Shown piece by piece: positions 46,975 through 58,028 of a stretch of 64,000 nt of DNA. The notes below the pieces were generated by a model that saw nothing but the letters and a program-made list of their open reading frames with translations, was not told the DNA's origin and did not search any database. Origin of the DNA: Verticillium longisporum (lineage: Eukaryota > Ascomycota > Sordariomycetes > Glomerellales > Plectosphaerellaceae). The stretch covers positions 434,001 through 498,000 of the forward strand of contig JAETXT010000008.1 in NCBI GenBank assembly GCA_019188255.1, in the 5' to 3' direction. Made by a program: the position numbers and the translations under genes. The stretch's first letter is position 1. Each line of letters opens with the position of its first letter.

Positions 46975-48232
46975 GCCGGTCGATCAGACAGGCCGCCTGT
47001 CAAGCGCAATGTCAGGGCTTCAAAATAGTGTGCTTAATTTGCCAAGCAACGCAACAAGAAAACAGCAGCACTTTCGCTGCCATGCTAAGAATGCGAAATC
47101 TATACCTTCTTCCTGGTCATCGCTATAGTATTGACATGCTTTGAGAATCTCGCCTGAGCCTTATGCTGCTATCAATGCGTATCGTCAATCAACATGACAC
47201 TCACCAATTAGGATTTGGCTGCCAAGGGAATGCCGGCGCGTCTCTTCGTGGATTTAGGTCTTGGCGGGGGTCTTCAGTGCCCAGATTTCGTCCCCAGCCT
47301 CAATCGTCACTGTTGCCACTGAGAGCCTACCAAGAGAGCCCCCAAGAACGGTCAAGCTCGTCGAGGATGTTGGAGAAATAAGCTACGAGGATCTCCACCT
47401 CCAGACGCTGTAGCGGGTCTCGAAGGGCAAAATGAACGAATTACCAGTGATGCCCAGGAGGCGAAGCTCCAGCACAAGAACACTAACAGAGTGCGCTTGA
47501 CTACATGATTAGATGCCAAGCCAGGCTTTGCCAGCACCCGAGGACATTCCCTGTTTGCTCCGTCCTCTACCACTGGTGGCTTTCTTCTCCTGGCCCTTTT
47601 GAGCCCGACTCTGCTCACCTCACTTTGGAGACCAGGCCCCTCCCTGCGCAAACGGGCAGCGAGCCAGTCCGCTGGGGAGTAGCGTGAGTCGCGTGTGTGA
47701 GGCGGAGCTGTCTGTGTGGCTTGGCCCCAGGTTAATGTGACCTGATGCTTTGATTACTTGGTTCACCTTGTGAGTACGCACAATGGGGCCAAGGTATTGC
47801 CGGGCATTGGTGCCATCCGCCCCCTTGTTGGTCTTGGACGCTTGGGACCCGCTCACGACTCAGGCTTCGACCTTGACGTCTGCACTGGAGATGAGGGTGA
47901 GGTACTTGCTGAGACAAACCCCGTCAGTACCCGTTTGGCGTACAACCATGTCTCTGTAGGTCGCCAGCGCAGAGCTTCTTAGCTTGGGCGCATTACATCA
48001 CAGGTGTTGGAGACGATCTCTAGCAAGGGACCTTCTTTTTCCCCAGACCATGATCGAGTGGCATTGCTTGTTCCATACATTTACATAAATACACTGGAAT
48101 CCCATCGCAACATTCCTGCTTCTCCCGCATCATCAAGCCATCAAACAACACAGTCCAGACACTTTAATAGCCACTACAGCAATCCACCAACAACTTACCA
48201 ACTCAACACTACCAAGCCCCAACACCGCCATC
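46975..48232. other. Intergenic region upstream of the GPI-type protein
   Basis: About 1.26 kb with short unsupported frames. The last 150 bp are C/A-rich, typical of a fungal leader, and precede the ATG at 48233. Confidence 0.5.
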
Positions 48233-48970
48233 ATGTACTTCAACCGCTTCGCCATCGCCGCCGCCTCCATGGCCACCGTCGCGCTCGTCAACGCAGACCT
48301 CGAGCTCGACCGCGATGACTACCCTGCTCAGTGCCAGAACGTTTGCGATCCTGTCGCTCGTCTCGGTCAGCTGTGCAACTTTGACGACAATGACCGCCTT
48401 GATGACCGTACTGAGGACCAGCTTGAGGCCCAGTGCTTCTGCACCAACAATAGCTTCAACGTTGCCCAAGTAGCTGCTCAGTGCGCTGCCTGCATGCACA
48501 ACGCCAACCGTGACACCGATGACAACGAGGGTGAGTCAATCCGAGCTGCAAAGTCAATCCACTTGAATGCCATACTAAACCAAAAAGACATCAACGACAT
48601 TATGTTTACCTGTGGCTTCTCGTCCACCTCTTATGACGCCAACGCTATCTCTACTGCTACTGGCATCAGCGTCCAGGCCACTGCCCTGACCGCCAGCAGC
48701 CAGCTGACCACGAGCCTCACGGCCGGTGCCACCCCCACCAACACCAACTCGCAGTCCACCCCTACCGGCTCCTCAAACAACAACAACAACGGCAACAATG
48801 ACGACAACTCGAACAACAATAACAACAACGGCAACTCCAACTCCGACTCTCAGTCTACCAACGAGCCCAGCGCCGCCAACGCCATCGCCCCCGGGTTCGG
48901 CACCTCCGCCCTCGGCATCTCGGCCTACGTCGCCGCCGCCGCCGTCGCCGGTGCCATGCTCCTCCAGTAA
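48233..48970 (+). CDS. GPI-anchored cell-surface protein, eight-Cys domain and Asn/Ser-rich stalk, 226 aa
   Basis: Exons 48233-48530 and 48588-48970 around a 57-nt intron with GTGAGT donor and TACTAAAC branch. The intron is a multiple of three and has no stop, so unspliced mRNA would also give a full frame. Domains in order: signal peptide (residues 1-21, ending VNA); Cys region with CQNVC, LC, CFC, CAAC and TCGF (eight cysteines, C-x3-C-x9-C-x19-C-x1-C-x13-C-x2-C-x20-C); Thr/Ser stalk; Asn/Asp/Ser low-complexity run (48770-48850); C-terminal hydrophobic tail ISAYVAAAAVAGAMLLQ preceded by small residues, as a GPI signal requires. The Cys spacing recalls CFEM proteins without matching the consensus. 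Probably attached to the plasma membrane or wall; role unknown. Confidence 0.8.
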   Translation: MYFNRFAIAAASMATVALVNADLELDRDDYPAQCQNVCDPVARLGQLCNFDDNDRLDDRTEDQLEAQCFCTNNSFNVAQVAAQCAACMHNANRDTDDNEGESIRAAKSIHLNAILNQKDINDIMFTCGFSSTSYDANAISTATGISVQATALTASSQLTTSLTAGATPTNTNSQSTPTGSSNNNNNGNNDDNSNNNNNNGNSNSDSQSTNEPSAANAIAPGFGTSALGISAYVAAAAVAGAMLLQ

Positions 48971-49320
48971 TCAAGCCACCACGTCGTCTTCCCATTTCTC
49001 TGTCACGCTGTCGTATCACGTCCGACCAACATTGTCCCTGGGGCTGGCGCAATCACATTTATCCTGTCATCCCATTCTCTGCTTAGCGTTCTCATGATAC
49101 ACGAATTCTCCTAAAGGGGTAGAAAGTGAGATACCATTGAATTGATCATAATATCATATGCCTGCATAAAGAGTAACCCTGCACCTGCTATGCTATGATA
49201 ATATGCCGTCGCTCGTCATACATGAAAAGAACACTGCTCAGAATCCAACCCAACTGAACAAGAAAACAAAAACGCCCCGTCTCGTTCCACCAGTGCGCTC
49301 CTCGCACATTGCACAACCAC
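48971..49320. other. 3' intergenic spacer between convergent genes
   Basis: 350 bp holding the 3' ends of the GPI-type gene (+) and the Gag-like gene (-). No other feature seen. Confidence 0.55.
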
Positions 49321-49647
49321 TCAAAGCATGCCCCGGGCGCTAAGTTCCTCGACCGCCTTCCACAGGAGAAAAGCATTTCGCGAGTCGCTGCTCCAGCCCA
49401 GGTAAAGCAGTCTCTCAAGAACTTGATCGGAAATGCTGGCAAGAAGCAAGGCGAATGCCCTCTGCTCCGCTGCCTGCAGGGCGAGAGCATCGAGGTGCTG
49501 GGCGGACGAGCCGTAGTAAGAGTCATTGCCCTGCAAGTGGTCGATGAGGCCTTGTGAGGCGAGGACCTGGTGCATCCTCGCCTTCCAGACACGGTAGTTC
49601 TGGGTGCCGCGGAGCTGGGGGAGAGGGTCGTACGCAATGGTGGCCAT
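49321..49647 (-). CDS. Solitary copia-type Gag-like protein (DUF4219/UBN2 pattern), 108 aa
   Basis: An intact frame starting MATIAYDPLPQLRGTQNYRVW. The pattern LxGxxNYxxWxxxMxxxL followed by a helical stretch and LLWKAVEELSARG at the end is that of the N-terminal Gag region of Ty1/copia elements. There is no zinc knuckle, protease, integrase or reverse transcriptase around it and no LTRs are visible. Unlike nearby transposons it has normal base composition and no stop codons. A TATA-like CTATAAAAG lies about 85-90 bp upstream of the start codon (near 49733), as for a regular gene. It may be a domesticated Gag gene, or simply a well-preserved 5' fragment of a retrotransposon. Confidence 0.6.
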   Translation of the reverse strand: MATIAYDPLPQLRGTQNYRVWKARMHQVLASQGLIDHLQGNDSYYGSSAQHLDALALQAAEQRAFALLLASISDQVLERLLYLGWSSDSRNAFLLWKAVEELSARGML

Positions 49648-51128
49648 GTTGAATGATGTTTGGTTTGTTGATGGGCCTCGAACAACCGTAGCTTGGGTAA
49701 TAGCTTGACAGGCGGCGCAATTTCTTTTATAGATGCTGGTCTGATGAGTGACCATCAAGAGATTTTTGAGGGTGGCCTTCTCCTGACATTTAATACAGAC
49801 ACGAGCCCATCGCCCAATGCCCCCATTTTCGTCAGCCGGAGGGCGCCGCGAAACGCTCACATTGTCGTCGGGTGATGTGAAGCGCTCGAAACGTCTGAGA
49901 GGCCCTGAAATTAGCACCCCGCGGCTCGCGGGCGGTGGTCCCAGGCCCACAGAGGGCGATCGGACGGTCTGTGGCAGCTGGTCCGCTCGCTGACTTCGGG
50001 CGCTGTCGGCGGACGGGTCGCATGCTGGATTGCTCCGAGGGATCTGCAAATGTCAGACTTGGCGGGAAACTCTGAAAGCTCGACCTCTGGTGTCCGCCTT
50101 CTTTGGATGTCTGGGGTAGGTCCGGCCGGTGGAATTAAGGGTCTGAGGACTCTGGTCCATTGGCTAAGTTGCGGAGACTTCCGCGTCGCGAAATGAGCAG
50201 CAAGGTGGAAGATATTTTGGTGCTGGCTAAATCAGGAAACATCATTAACAGTGTTGCATGGATGGACCCAAAGACCCTGGGCGACTGCATTAAGTGCCAT
50301 GTTATCTTTTTTAAGGACCAGATCAGTCTGTATGAAGACCAAGCTGCAGTCATGTCAATTCTGCCACTGCATCGTCCGTCACTGGGGCCAAGGCAGTCTG
50401 GGTTTAGTGATTATGGTACGACCAGTCCACAGCGAGGCCTCGTTGCGGTCGACGAGGCGATTGTGGAGTTTGACAATGCCGACCGAATTCCAAAGCTTAC
50501 TGATGAAGCTTGGAAACACAAAGTGCCCGAGGAGATGGTGTTGGCAGAAAAGATCAGATCGAGGTTCGATCCGCCGTGAAGAGGAGAAAGCAAAATGAGA
50601 GTTGGCCATGGGGCACATATGTCGCACACAGCCGATTGAGGGCGACCGTTCATCATGTGCACTTTCTTGTCAGACCGACAGCACTTCTTCTTGCTTTGAC
50701 ATTTTCTTCCACCGTGATGGGAACCAAATCCCACGGACGGCAATCGCAGGTCTTGTGTCTGCGCCAGTCGAGCGCCGCCCTGGCTCTCGCAGCAGCATGC
50801 AACATGCACTCTCATCGGATCATGCTGGGATCAAAACACCCACTAAAGAGGCCGTGCCATCGCCCCCAAGACCATAACTGCTTCATATCTCAACACCGGC
50901 GATCAGACGAAACGCTACAACTCAATTCGACCAGTGACAACGCTGTCCTAGGACTTGTTTCAAAACGTATCTTGTCTCGAGATCATGTATACCACCCCTG
51001 AAGGAGATCTCAAAGCTCAACCAGCATTTCCGCAATAAAGGATTTGCAATGCCCCAACAGTTGAGTCGAGCCATCTAAAAATTCAACACCCTCAAACCGT
51101 ACCAGATTCCGTCGAAGCATTGATCGCC
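49648..51128. other. Intergenic region with one doubtful ORF
   Basis: About 1.5 kb. A 128-codon frame at 50193-50579 (+) starts MSSKVEDILVLAKSGNIINS; it has no recognisable domain and an overlapping frame of similar length exists on the other strand, so I do not call it a gene. The rest shows no signal apart from the promoter regions of the flanking genes. Confidence 0.4.
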
Positions 51129-51809
51129 ATGTTCTCCAAGAATGAAAGCCGGCCATTCCTCAGCGATGATCCGTCAGCAGACGAAGCCAACGCGCGCTTT
51201 CATCAGCCTCACCAAACCCGCACCAAAATAATCTCACACTCCATTGTCTGCTTCGTCACATCCCTCTTCTGGGTCTTGATCATTCTTCTTACGCTCCCCA
51301 ACTCGGACGCACACTACACCTCCATTGACGATAAGTCACCTATAGAGCAAGGCCACGTCCACCGCCACAACATCACGTCCAATGCCAGACTCATAACCTG
51401 CGGAAACTCAACGCAAGAGGCCAGGGAGGCAGGCTGCAAGTACGATATCCTGCTCAATAACTGGGTGCCCGAGCAGTGCCTTGGCCAAGAGTTCATTGAC
51501 GAGTACCGCGATGACCAGAGCTGGGCCGGGTTCTCAGACAAGGAAATGACGAAGCCGGTCTCCGTCGAGGACATGGGTGAGGTGGACTTTTACTATACTT
51601 CTCGGCGAGACCACGTAAACCACTGCGCCATGATGTGGAAGAAGCAGTTCTACGTACTATTTGATGAAAGCAAGGCGTTCGACACGGTGGTTGCGAGCCC
51701 AGGACACACTGACCACTGTGCCCAATTCCTGATGGATGCGCCTGAGGATGACTGGAAAGGACCCACGAGGACAGAGATGGGCTTCGCTGGATGTTGGATT
51801 CGGGAGTAG
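51129..51809 (+). CDS. UstYa-like (double HxxHC) type-II membrane protein, 226 aa
   Basis: Single exon, start at the ATG 51129 (MFSKNESRPFLSDD). A cytoplasmic head of about 35 residues is followed by one membrane helix (SIVCFVTSLFWVLIILLTLP, about 39-58) and a lumenal domain. That domain has CGNSTQEAREAGCKYD, NNWVPEQC and two HxxHC motifs, HVNHC and HTDHC. Paired HxxHC motifs define UstYa/DUF3328 oxidases of fungal RiPP and toxin clusters; the present protein belongs to a related, widespread fungal group with the CG(S/N)-GC-WxPxxC block before them. Copper-type oxidase chemistry is therefore only inferred. No RiPP precursor or peptidase of the KexB type is seen next to it. Its stop codon lies 66 bp from the end of the convergent TAP-type peptidase gene. 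Confidence 0.68.
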   Translation: MFSKNESRPFLSDDPSADEANARFHQPHQTRTKIISHSIVCFVTSLFWVLIILLTLPNSDAHYTSIDDKSPIEQGHVHRHNITSNARLITCGNSTQEAREAGCKYDILLNNWVPEQCLGQEFIDEYRDDQSWAGFSDKEMTKPVSVEDMGEVDFYYTSRRDHVNHCAMMWKKQFYVLFDESKAFDTVVASPGHTDHCAQFLMDAPEDDWKGPTRTEMGFAGCWIRE

Positions 51810-51875
51810 GCAACACCTAATTACTGATATGATGAAATACGAGTCTTCGCCAGTCCCCGACTATAAAGTGCCCGC

Positions 51876-54083
51876 TCAGAGCAGAAATGGCCTATTCCGC
51901 AGCCATTGGTCCTGGAACTTCTTCAACTCGTCAACCTGCGTCGACCTTCGTTCGACCTCGCCTTCTTCTTGATCACCGTCGGTTTCCTCGCCCAAGAACC
52001 AGAGAATATCCATAAACTCGGGGCAAGTAGTGTTTGCCTTCGGCATTGTACCGTCTTGCATGTAACTCCGGGCATGTTCGTTCATGCAAATGCTTTGTGG
52101 AATGAACACATGCTACCCCATCATCAGTCTCATAGTCGACTACGGCTAGCAACAATTTGCCCAAAACTTACACCGCGACCCTCCAAAATGACCAACTCTG
52201 AACCCGGGAAGAGTGCTGAGTTCGCTTGAGCCGACCTTAGTGGCGTGATATTATCTAGACGTGCATTGAGAAACAATATCGGGAAGCTCGTGTTTGCCCC
52301 GTATGGGCCTTCATGTCATATGTTAGGTCATAAAAAAATAGAAATGTAACACCGAAAGTCTTACCCTCAAAGCGTCTGCGAGGCCGAGGCGCTCCCATGC
52401 ATGACAATTTGATGTCAACCTCAGCTGCACCTAGGCGGTGGCGGCCAACTGCTTCAGCCAGCAGGTTCTTGATATCATCTATGCCGTGAGGTAGCTCGGG
52501 CCAGTCACCGCATATGGTGAACTCATCTGAATTGTACTGAGGGCCAATCCAATCGTCAGGATTGTTCAAGTCACGGAATACCGTATCAGAGAGAGCTGCG
52601 CTGTCCACTCTGGCCCACCAAGAAGGCGGGTTCGATACGACAGATCTTTCGGGTGTCGGATACCCACCGTCTTCAACCTTCTTCAAAAGCCTAGCCAGAT
52701 CTCCAAAGGATATGTATGGAGTGTACAGCGCGCTGCGGATCTGCACCAGAAGGGTTGAGTAAGTCGGAGCCTCGGAGACGTACGTGTGCTGGATGTTTCC
52801 AGCATAAACCAAGGGACCGGGAGCCCGCCCATAAATTGGATTCTGTTTGGAGTATTCCAAGATGGACTCGAATCGTTTCCTGACAGCATCTGCAGTGGGT
52901 TCATGGATGGCGCACTCTTCGGTGCTCGCGCATTCTTCGAAAAACCAGTCGATCAGGGCATCCGAGTCAGCAAAGCCCCGACCCCAGTTGCCTGCGGAGT
53001 GCTCAACAATGTCTACATTCGCTGTTCAATGCAATCAGCAAACGTGTCTTGGTATTGACATGACCAACGTACCTTCCAGGATCATGCGTTCAATCTTGTC
53101 TGGGTACATCGTCGCAAAGGTGGCTCCCAGGGCGCTGCCCCAGCTGGCACCGTAAAAGCGTATAGTGTCCTCACCAAGGGCTGTCAGAATGCTGTTCATA
53201 TCACGGGCATGATTAGCTGTCGAGATGTGCGCGAGAATATCACTGTCGCCGAGGCGATCCGCACAGACACTGTTTTGAATCTTCGCTCGATGCAGTAGCG
53301 TGGCGATGAAGCTGTCATCGTTGTACTGATCAGGCATGCCTGGCCATCTGGTCTCCCAGACCGCTCGACGTTGACGTGTTGCCCAACATTGTGTCCTTGG
53401 GGTTGATCTCCATGCTGAGTTATGTCAGCCAAGTGAACTGGGCAATTTTGGCTAAAGAGGCGATGAACTCACTGGCTCGAATATCCCAACTAATAAGATC
53501 CTACATTTGTCAACTGACTTTCAACTCAAGAGGCTCAAGGCTTGGCCGTGGGCAAACTGACATGGTTGGCCCCCAGCATCTCGGCAATGAAACTTCCACC
53601 CTGTCGGACAAGGTCAACACCTGAACCTCCAGGTCCCTACTATCTTGATCAACATTATACTTGGAATTCAGAACATGTTATGCCAACAGCTCTTCATTCA
53701 CTCACACCTGGGTTCACGAAGAGCGGCCCCTTGTAGTTCTCTTTGTCCTGAGCTGGGAGACGAATGACAGCTAAGGTGACGTATGAGCTGTTGCATGCAC
53801 CATAGTCCATCGGAACAATTAGTCGTGCGCATTCCGTAGGCTCGTCATAGCATGGATGCCACTCGAGAGCTTTGCTTGCGGTGAACTATAGGAGATTAGT
53901 TAGACAGGACTTAGGATCGTTCGTCACTAAACCCACGTTCACCCATGCGGGCTCATTGTGTGGCCGCAGAGACGGATCGAAGAAGTCATCAGGTACTTGT
54001 GCTAGGGCTGTGAAAATACGACACAAGGAATGAAAAAGAAACATAAGGCTCCTACGAGAGCGGAAGTCCAGAAGTGAACTCAT
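51876..54083 (-). CDS. Secreted TAP-type serine peptidase (alpha/beta hydrolase), eight exons, 597 aa
   Basis: Exons 53937-54083, 53706-53885, 53562-53636, 53473-53500 (28 nt), 53073-53414, 52365-53012, 52172-52308 and 51876-52112; the seven introns (51-69 nt) are all GT-AG and keep frame. A hydrophobic N-terminal segment (MFLFHSLCRIFTALA, about 14-28) can serve as signal peptide. LFVNPGGPGGSG forms the oxyanion region, GASWGS gives Ser234, NARLDN gives Asp492 and GRGHVF gives His520, a complete triad in the order of the S33 tripeptidyl-aminopeptidase family with its C-terminal TAP domain. Expected to release short peptides from protein N-termini outside the cell. An Arg/Glu/Asp-rich tail follows the last domain. 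Intact, unlike several neighbours. Confidence 0.88.
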
Positions 54084-55873
54084 GATGAGCCTAGTATCGT
54101 CAATTGAATTGATACACGCCTGATTAATGATAGACTTGATATTCCATGAGGCAGATGTCCAGGGTTCTTATAGTTCGCTTCGTGCCAGGCGGGTAATGAC
54201 ATGTGTGACGCGTGAAGACCTTGTGACATCGGGACATGGTTACTCCACGGAAACGGCTGCTGTGCAGTCAAACTCGAATGCTTGCATTGCGGCTCAGCAC
54301 TTCACTTGGCACTTTGAGGGCCTCAATCGCAATAACCATGAGAGAAAACCAAGCGCGAGAACCAGGTCAAGGAGCGAACGACCATTTCTTGCAGCAAGAG
54401 GTTCATGTCAGCGCCAAGGGGTAAGGTCGCTCATGCACGCCTTCCTGATGACTTGAGGCTTGGCAGGTACCAACTCGGGAATAGCTTTGGGAACTTATAA
54501 GTGTTGCGACAGCAAGTGTGTGATTGCGCGTTCATCTTGCGCGTCCACATAATCGTCTACCTTAGCCTTCAGTTGACTACAAGTCGATGTCTACAATGTG
54601 CTGTGCATGGCTGTGGCGGAGCTGCAGATGACCATCCTCCGACACGTGGGATGATCCTGCGGATAAATACGCTTCATCAAAAGTTTCGTAAGTCCGGAGA
54701 ACCGGCCCTCTTCGTCCACGAATGCATTCGGCGAATCAGGACCTTTCTTTAGCGAGCGTGGCAGTCAAGAGACTAATTGACACAAGAATGAGGCCACCTT
54801 CCGTGCCGACGAAGCGTTAGGCAAGCCCCGAGTGTCGGCCTACGCAGGAGAAGTTTCCATGCCGCCGCCAGACATTCTGGAATGATGTACGACATGCGAC
54901 TCGACTATTTTGGATCATGACTGTGCACGGCTTGGTATCGACAAATTTCCAAAGTAAGGCCTAGAAACTGTTGGTTATTACTAGTGAGACCCGTTAACGT
55001 TGTACAGGCCTGGGCTCCATACCTATATGAATGTAGCCCAGTTTAATCAATGACGTTGATTTAATACGTATCCTTTTAGCTCAATTGGATGGATAGCTAC
55101 CGTAAGGCATTTACGAGCGTGTGAGGGCTGCCACTAAACACTTTTGGGGCCGACTGTCACATTGGACTTGGAGTAAAATATTGCGAAAGATGTGGCTTTG
55201 TGATAACCGGCCTGAATGAGGCGTGTTCTTATAAGCGTGATTGAGTTCATCTGCAGAATAAATATGGTTCCTCGCGGGTTTCGATAGCATCAAGGTCACT
55301 GTCATGTAGTCGCCTTTCTTCCAAAAATTCTCGAATCTCGGTCTCGAGATAGGAACCCCATACCTAGGTAGATATCCTATGGTCCACTGATCTGAGGGAA
55401 AGCATCTGCAGCGGGTGATGGAGGTTGATTTGAAATGCAGCTTACCGACCCACTTTCCCAGTGGTTGATGTCGTCACATGTACCATGTAGCCACATCTTC
55501 ATCATTGTGAACGAGCTTCGCCTTTTTGTGTTGGTGATATGATATCCTCCGTGGAAAGATGGAGATCGGCGATTGAAATTGACCTACAATCGCCGAGGTG
55601 ATCTGACCTAGCGCCCAATCAAGAGTCAAAAGCCGAGCAACTGATGTTGTGATCGCCCGGATGCGCCGGAGAGACAAAATCACAACTAGTATTTAACGGG
55701 GACCGACTTTGCTTGCCACTTGGTGTCATGTCAAGCAAGCTTGTTAGGCCAATCCCAATCCTTTAAATCAACACCCTTACGACAGGCAAAGCCTTTCATA
55801 GGAAACACGAGTCGACAAACTTTATCTCAGATTCCCTCCATCGACTTTGCCGCCTCGTCAAATATCTGTTGCC
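54084..55873. other. Intergenic region, no supported gene
   Basis: About 1.8 kb between the diverging TAP peptidase and GST genes. Short frames only. Promoters of both genes lie at its ends. Confidence 0.5.
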
Positions 55874-56539
55874 ATGACTCTCATTGTTCACCACCTCCAT
55901 GTTTCCATGTCCGAAAGGATTCCATGGCTTTGCGAAGAGCTCGGAGTGCCCTACGAGCTGAAGGGTTACGACCGCGACAGACTCATGGCTCCTGCTGAGT
56001 TTAAAGCACTGCATCCTGCGGGCACAGCTCCTGTCATCCAGGACGGCGACCTGACTCTCGCAGAGAGTGGTGCGTGTGTTGAGTACATCAGCCACAAACA
56101 CGCTCAAGGCAAGCTCTTCGTGCCTCCGTCCCGCCCAGAATACGCCACCTTTCTCTTCTGGTGGCATTGGTCCAACGCTACGCTGCAGTCCGCCCTTGGA
56201 GGAGCACTGGGAGCCTATGCAGGTGGATTACGCAAGGGTGACCCTGGAGGGGCATTTGCTTTCGGCCGCTCTAGAAAGGCGCTTTCGTCTATGAACGACA
56301 GGCTGGGCCGGAGCAAATGGCTTGCAGGAGAAAATTTCACGGTGGCCGACTTGATGTGTGTTTTCCAGGTCTCAACATTCCGCTACTTTTACCCCATTGA
56401 CCTGGGAGAGTACGAACACATAGTGGGTTTCTTGAAGCGAGTTGGAGAGCGTGAAGCGTACCAAAGGGCCATGGCAAAGTCGGATCCGGGTATGGAGTTG
56501 GTTTTGGGATCATCTCCGCCTTCGCAGCCTCTGATGTGA
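55874..56539 (+). CDS. Glutathione S-transferase, 221 aa
   Basis: Single exon; the ATG at 55874 gives MTLIVHHLHVSMSERIPWLC, which starts directly with the thioredoxin-fold strand. Residues 1-80 form the N-terminal domain: HVSMSERIPWL takes the catalytic position (Ser rather than Tyr), GTAPVIQDG holds the cis-proline loop, and LAESGACVEYI is the glutathione gamma-glutamyl-binding ESxA motif. The C-terminal helical domain includes GENFTVADLMCVF with the N-capping box. Conjugates glutathione to electrophiles in the cytosol. Close to fungal GSTs resembling the bacterial GstA/Ure2-like group. Followed 0.66 kb downstream by an acetyltransferase on the same strand. Confidence 0.85.
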   Translation: MTLIVHHLHVSMSERIPWLCEELGVPYELKGYDRDRLMAPAEFKALHPAGTAPVIQDGDLTLAESGACVEYISHKHAQGKLFVPPSRPEYATFLFWWHWSNATLQSALGGALGAYAGGLRKGDPGGAFAFGRSRKALSSMNDRLGRSKWLAGENFTVADLMCVFQVSTFRYFYPIDLGEYEHIVGFLKRVGEREAYQRAMAKSDPGMELVLGSSPPSQPLM

Positions 56540-57200
56540 GGGCCCAGGTCGCGGTGGTAGAAACTTGATTGCGCGTGGTGTAGGGGCTACCTTGATTTAC
56601 GCATGCAGTAGTTCATACGACGCCATTGTGCCAAGCGCCATCGATTTTACGTCGCCATATCAGGCTCACATGAAATAACTTGTCCCATGCGATTATCGAC
56701 CGCGTTGTGCATGAGCCCGAAACCGTGTGATGCGGGCGTGTTGGCGCCGACCCCCCGGCCTCGGTCCCGGCCTGCGCACAGGCCTATGTCTCTTGTGAAG
56801 GCCGTCTCGTCACGGGCATGGTGTTTTCAGTTGCAGCATCATGTTCAATCAATATCAAGGGCCTTTACCAGACAAGTGCACCGCTCGTCGGGGAAATGTT
56901 CGCACTTTTGTCTCCTTGGCGGCGCCAGTGCTTCCCCGTCGCCTTCGGAGATCCAACAGAGGCAGCTCCGATATATAGCCTTTTACCATAAAACTCCGAA
57001 CTTACTCCGCACAGTTTGTGGCGTTCTGCCTGCCTGACGCTAGTCAAGGGACGCCTCATCGCCCCCTCAGCGAAGATTCCCTTTGCCAATGTTCCTCACG
57101 AACTTCTACATTCTTCCTGTTAAATTCACTGAAATCTGTCAAAAGGTCCTGTCTCTCGATCCCATCAAAATCCTACTGTAGCTTCATCGACGTCTCAAAC
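56540..57200. other. Intergenic region
   Basis: 660 bp between two same-strand genes; no coding signal. Leader-like T/C-rich sequence occurs from about 57090 to 57200. Confidence 0.55.
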
Positions 57201-58028
57201 ATGGCTGCGACCCAGAAGGATGCCGCCGCCATCGAGTGCGCCAAGCAGATGGATCACATCCCTTGGTGTGACGATTACGAGAAGATGATCTCAGGAATGC
57301 TGTAGGTGTCCTTCGAAGCGTATTTTCTGCCTGAATTAACGCTTCTAGCTACAACTCGCTGGCGCCGGAGCTCATCGCCGGTCGCTTCCGTGCTCGGCGC
57401 TTCATGCACAAGTACAACAACCACTTTCCCGAGGATGCTACGCCTGACACTCTCGTAAAAGAGCGGGAAGATATCGTTCGCCAAATGTTCGGCAAAGTTG
57501 GCAAGGAGCCTTACATGGAACCGCCCCTCAACGTCGACTATGGCTGCAACATCACCATCGGAGACAACTTCTACAGCAACTTCAAGTGAGTGCGAAATGT
57601 ATACAGCCCATATTGAAGCTCACACTTCTTAGCCTGGTTATTCTTGATTGTGGGATTGTCAAGATTGGAGACCGTGTCCTGGTAAATTATGCAGCTCAAG
57701 ATATAATACCATTGACTAACTCATACAGTTTGGCCCTTCTGTTTCCATCTTTGCGGCGACTCATGAAGTCGAGGTGCAGTCTCGCCGAGATTTTATCGAA
57801 TACGCCGGTTCAGTGACCATTGGTGACGACTGCTGGATTGGTGGAAACGTGACCATTATGCCCAACGTCAAGATCGGCAAAGGCTGCACAATTGGAGCAG
57901 GAAGCATCGTCACGAAGGACATTCCCGACTTCTCCGTCGCCATCGGAACCCCGGCTAGGGTTGTGAAGAAGGTCCAGCCCGTTGAGGATCTTCCATCCGA
58001 AATACCAGATGCTGAGAAGACTGCGTAA
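57201..58028 (+). CDS. Hexapeptide-repeat O-acetyltransferase (maltose/galactoside/NodL type), 228 aa
   Basis: Exons 57201-57301, 57349-57585, 57633-57681 and 57729-58028; all three introns are exactly 47 nt. The N-terminal helix region ([18 protein letters not shown]) is the Mac domain typical of maltose acetyltransferases. The left-handed beta-helix follows with repeats such as [33 protein letters not shown] and [20 protein letters not shown] near residue 141 provides the catalytic histidine. Transfers acetyl from acetyl-CoA to a sugar hydroxyl; the substrate in fungi is not known. Cytosolic. Lies between two GST genes in the same orientation. Confidence 0.88.

Noticed and set aside
48233..48970. 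CFEM domain in the GPI-type protein
   Set aside because: Eight cysteines are present, but spacing between the third and fourth and between the sixth and seventh cysteines does not fit the CFEM consensus.
50193..50579. 128-codon ORF (+) in the 49.6-51.1 kb spacer
   Set aside because: No recognisable domain, and an equally long frame overlaps on the other strand; no codon or splice evidence.
50550..50580. B-box-like GGTTCGATCC
   Set aside because: No A box or foldable tRNA around it; chance match.
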